From JANOXC01 sp031418215 (lineage in GTDB: Bacteria; Bacteroidota; Bacteroidia; AKYH767-A; OLB10): a stretch of DNA of 7,579 bases. The DNA is taken from assembly GCA_031418215.1 (NCBI GenBank), contig JANOXC010000007.1, positions 1 through 7,579 on the forward strand, written 5' to 3'. The translations under genes and the position numbers were made by a program. Positions 6,707 through 7,579 of the stretch are shown one piece after another (position 1 is the first letter of the stretch; every line of letters starts with the position of its first letter). Below the pieces are notes generated by a model. That model saw only the letters and a list, made by a program, of their open reading frames with translations, searched no databases and had not been told where the DNA came from.

Positions 6707-6806
6707 AATTTGAAAATGTGAAAATGTGATAATTTGAAAATGAAGAGTAGTTTCTTCTTGTTATAAATTAATTTTCAAATTGTCGAATTGAAAAATTTTC
6801 AAATTG
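6707..6806. repeat. AATTTGAAAATG repeat cluster and likely bidirectional terminator between convergent genes
   Basis: Forward copies of AATTTGAAAATG are at 6707-6718 and 6731-6742, with a partial AAAATGTG at 6721-6728. Inverted copies reading AATTTTCAAATTG lie at 6770-6782 and 6794-6806. GATAATTTGAAAAT (6728-6741) can pair with ATTTTCAAATTGTC (6771-6784) over 13 bases plus one G-U. The cluster fills the 106-base gap between two convergent genes, where a terminator serving both strands is expected. Its rather T- and A-rich arms make strong termination uncertain. Confidence 0.55.
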
Positions 6807-6809
6807 TAT

Positions 6810-7454
6810 TTACATTCTAAACAGCTTAAAAGCATGTTGCCACTGGTTATTGATAAATCCCGGTATACACCAAAGTATACAAAGGGATTCAATTGGTCTG
6901 GCTGCTTCTGCTTTTCCTAAATCAATTGTTTCCCATCCAAAAAGATCTAAAATTTCCTTTACAGCAGTCTTTGATGACTCATTGTTTCCGCAAATAAACA
7001 TGCTTGGTTTTCCTCCGGGGAAATTTGGGTTTACCATAAATGCATTCCCAACACTGTTAAATGCTTTTACATAATTTACTTTTGGTGTGTTTTTTTGCAA
7101 CCGTTCCATTAGTGATTCATTAATCGTGGTGAAATAACTCAACACACCATTTTGAGGGGGAACCTCTGCAATTGGATTGGTTGCATCAATCACAGTTTTA
7201 TCTAAGAGCAATGATTCTATACTTTTTGTGATGGATTCAGCAGAAATCCCTTTTACTGCCAGGACAATGATATCACCAAATTTTGCAGCATCTTCCACGC
7301 TGCCGGACTGCGCTTTTACACCTTCCTTATTTTTCCAATCATTCAATTTTGCAACATCACGTGTTCCTATCATCACTTCATAGCCATGCTTAATAAAACC
7401 ACTTGCCAAAACTTTTCCTACTATGCCGGATCCAATTACACCTATTTTTTTCAT
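6810..7454 (-). CDS. NADP-binding F420-oxidoreductase-like reductase
   Basis: This 214-residue cytoplasmic protein has a Rossmann fold at its N-terminus: MKKIGVIGSGIVGKVLA carries GxGxxG at G8, G10 and G13. GTRD at 30-33 follows the second strand and favours NADP over NAD. DATNPI (90-95) and KAFNSVG (130-136) are hallmarks of the family named for F420H2:NADP oxidoreductase. The C-terminal stretch LGKAEAARPIESLCILW also fits. Bacteroidota are not known to make F420, so the real substrate is probably something else and is not readable here. The gene converges with the exporter and has no obvious link to sulfur. An IS30 left end lies only 14 bases upstream of its start codon (7455-7468 between them), so its native promoter has probably been displaced. 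Confidence 0.87.
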   Translation of the reverse strand: MKKIGVIGSGIVGKVLASGFIKHGYEVMIGTRDVAKLNDWKNKEGVKAQSGSVEDAAKFGDIIVLAVKGISAESITKSIESLLLDKTVIDATNPIAEVPPQNGVLSYFTTINESLMERLQKNTPKVNYVKAFNSVGNAFMVNPNFPGGKPSMFICGNNESSKTAVKEILDLFGWETIDLGKAEAARPIESLCILWCIPGFINNQWQHAFKLFRM

Positions 7455-7468
7455 AATAATTTATATTA

Positions 7469-7579
7469 GGTAGATTCAAGTATCTAATACAACATAAAAA
7501 TAGTATTATGTTGCGTTATGGCAAAATATAAAAGATTAACGTTTGAGGATAGGATCAAAATAGAGGTATACCGGCTTTT
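7469..7579 (+). mobile_element. Second IS30 left end, same orientation, cut by the window edge
   Basis: This stretch is identical, base for base, to 1-111. It holds the left inverted repeat, the upstream hairpin (7490-7513) and the start of the transposase gene. Either a second IS copy begins here in direct orientation, or the window is the unrolled form of a circle. Confidence 0.93.
7518..7579 (+). CDS. IS30-family transposase, N-terminal fragment at window edge
   Basis: The first 20 codons plus two bases of the transposase are present, identical to the start of the gene at 50. They cover the beginning of the helix-turn-helix domain, and the frame is open at the edge. The truncation comes from the window boundary, not from a mutation. 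Confidence 0.9.
   Translation, partial: MAKYKRLTFEDRIKIEVYRL

Noticed and set aside
1..7579. CRISPR array, rRNA, or plasmid replication origin
   Set aside because: No regularly spaced repeats, no rRNA-like stretch, and no replication protein or iteron cluster were seen, which also weakens the idea of a free plasmid.

Overview
The window is AT-rich bacterial DNA that most likely comes from a member of the Bacteroidota, perhaps the Chitinophagaceae or a relative. The evidence is the TAnnTTTG promoter-like boxes, start codons without Shine-Dalgarno sequences, a DUF3857-type secreted protein, and AATTTGAAAATG-type intergenic repeats. The lineage is an inference from style, not from a marker gene.

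Layout. Positions 1 to about 1241 hold an IS30-family insertion sequence with an intact DD(33)E transposase (50-1039, plus) and imperfect terminal inverted repeats. After a 188-base flank comes a minus-strand gene for a large secreted DUF3857/degenerate transglutaminase-like protein (1430-3607). Next is a two-gene minus-strand operon: a CstB-type persulfide dioxygenase-rhodanese fusion (4184-5602), followed 19 bases later by a small rhodanese lipoprotein (3766-4164). A YeiH-family putative sulfate/sulfite exporter (5762-6703, plus) is divergent from that operon. It converges on a Rossmann-fold NADP-dependent reductase of the F420-oxidoreductase-like family (6810-7454, minus). The last 111 bases (7469-7579) repeat the first 111 exactly, so a second copy of the IS30 left end begins there in the same orientation.

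How the genes fit together. The centre (3766-6703) reads as a sulfide/persulfide detoxification module. The fusion enzyme would oxidise persulfide sulfur with O2 to sulfite and use its C-terminal rhodanese to make thiosulfate. The lipoprotein would handle sulfane sulfur outside the cytoplasm, and the membrane protein would export the oxidised sulfur anion. The divergent spacer (5603-5761) holds an FNR/CRP-like dyad TGAT-N4-ATCA, a TAnnTTTG box on each strand, and a second dyad over the predicted exporter transcription start. Joint control by a Crp/Fnr-family regulator is therefore plausible.

The direct IS30 repeats at the two ends leave three readings: a composite-transposon-like segment, a circular molecule, or a contig that stops where the assembler met a second IS copy. 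The sequence alone cannot decide between them. I found no protein family I would call entirely new; the most interesting parts are the regulatory layout of the sulfur module and its bracketing by IS30.
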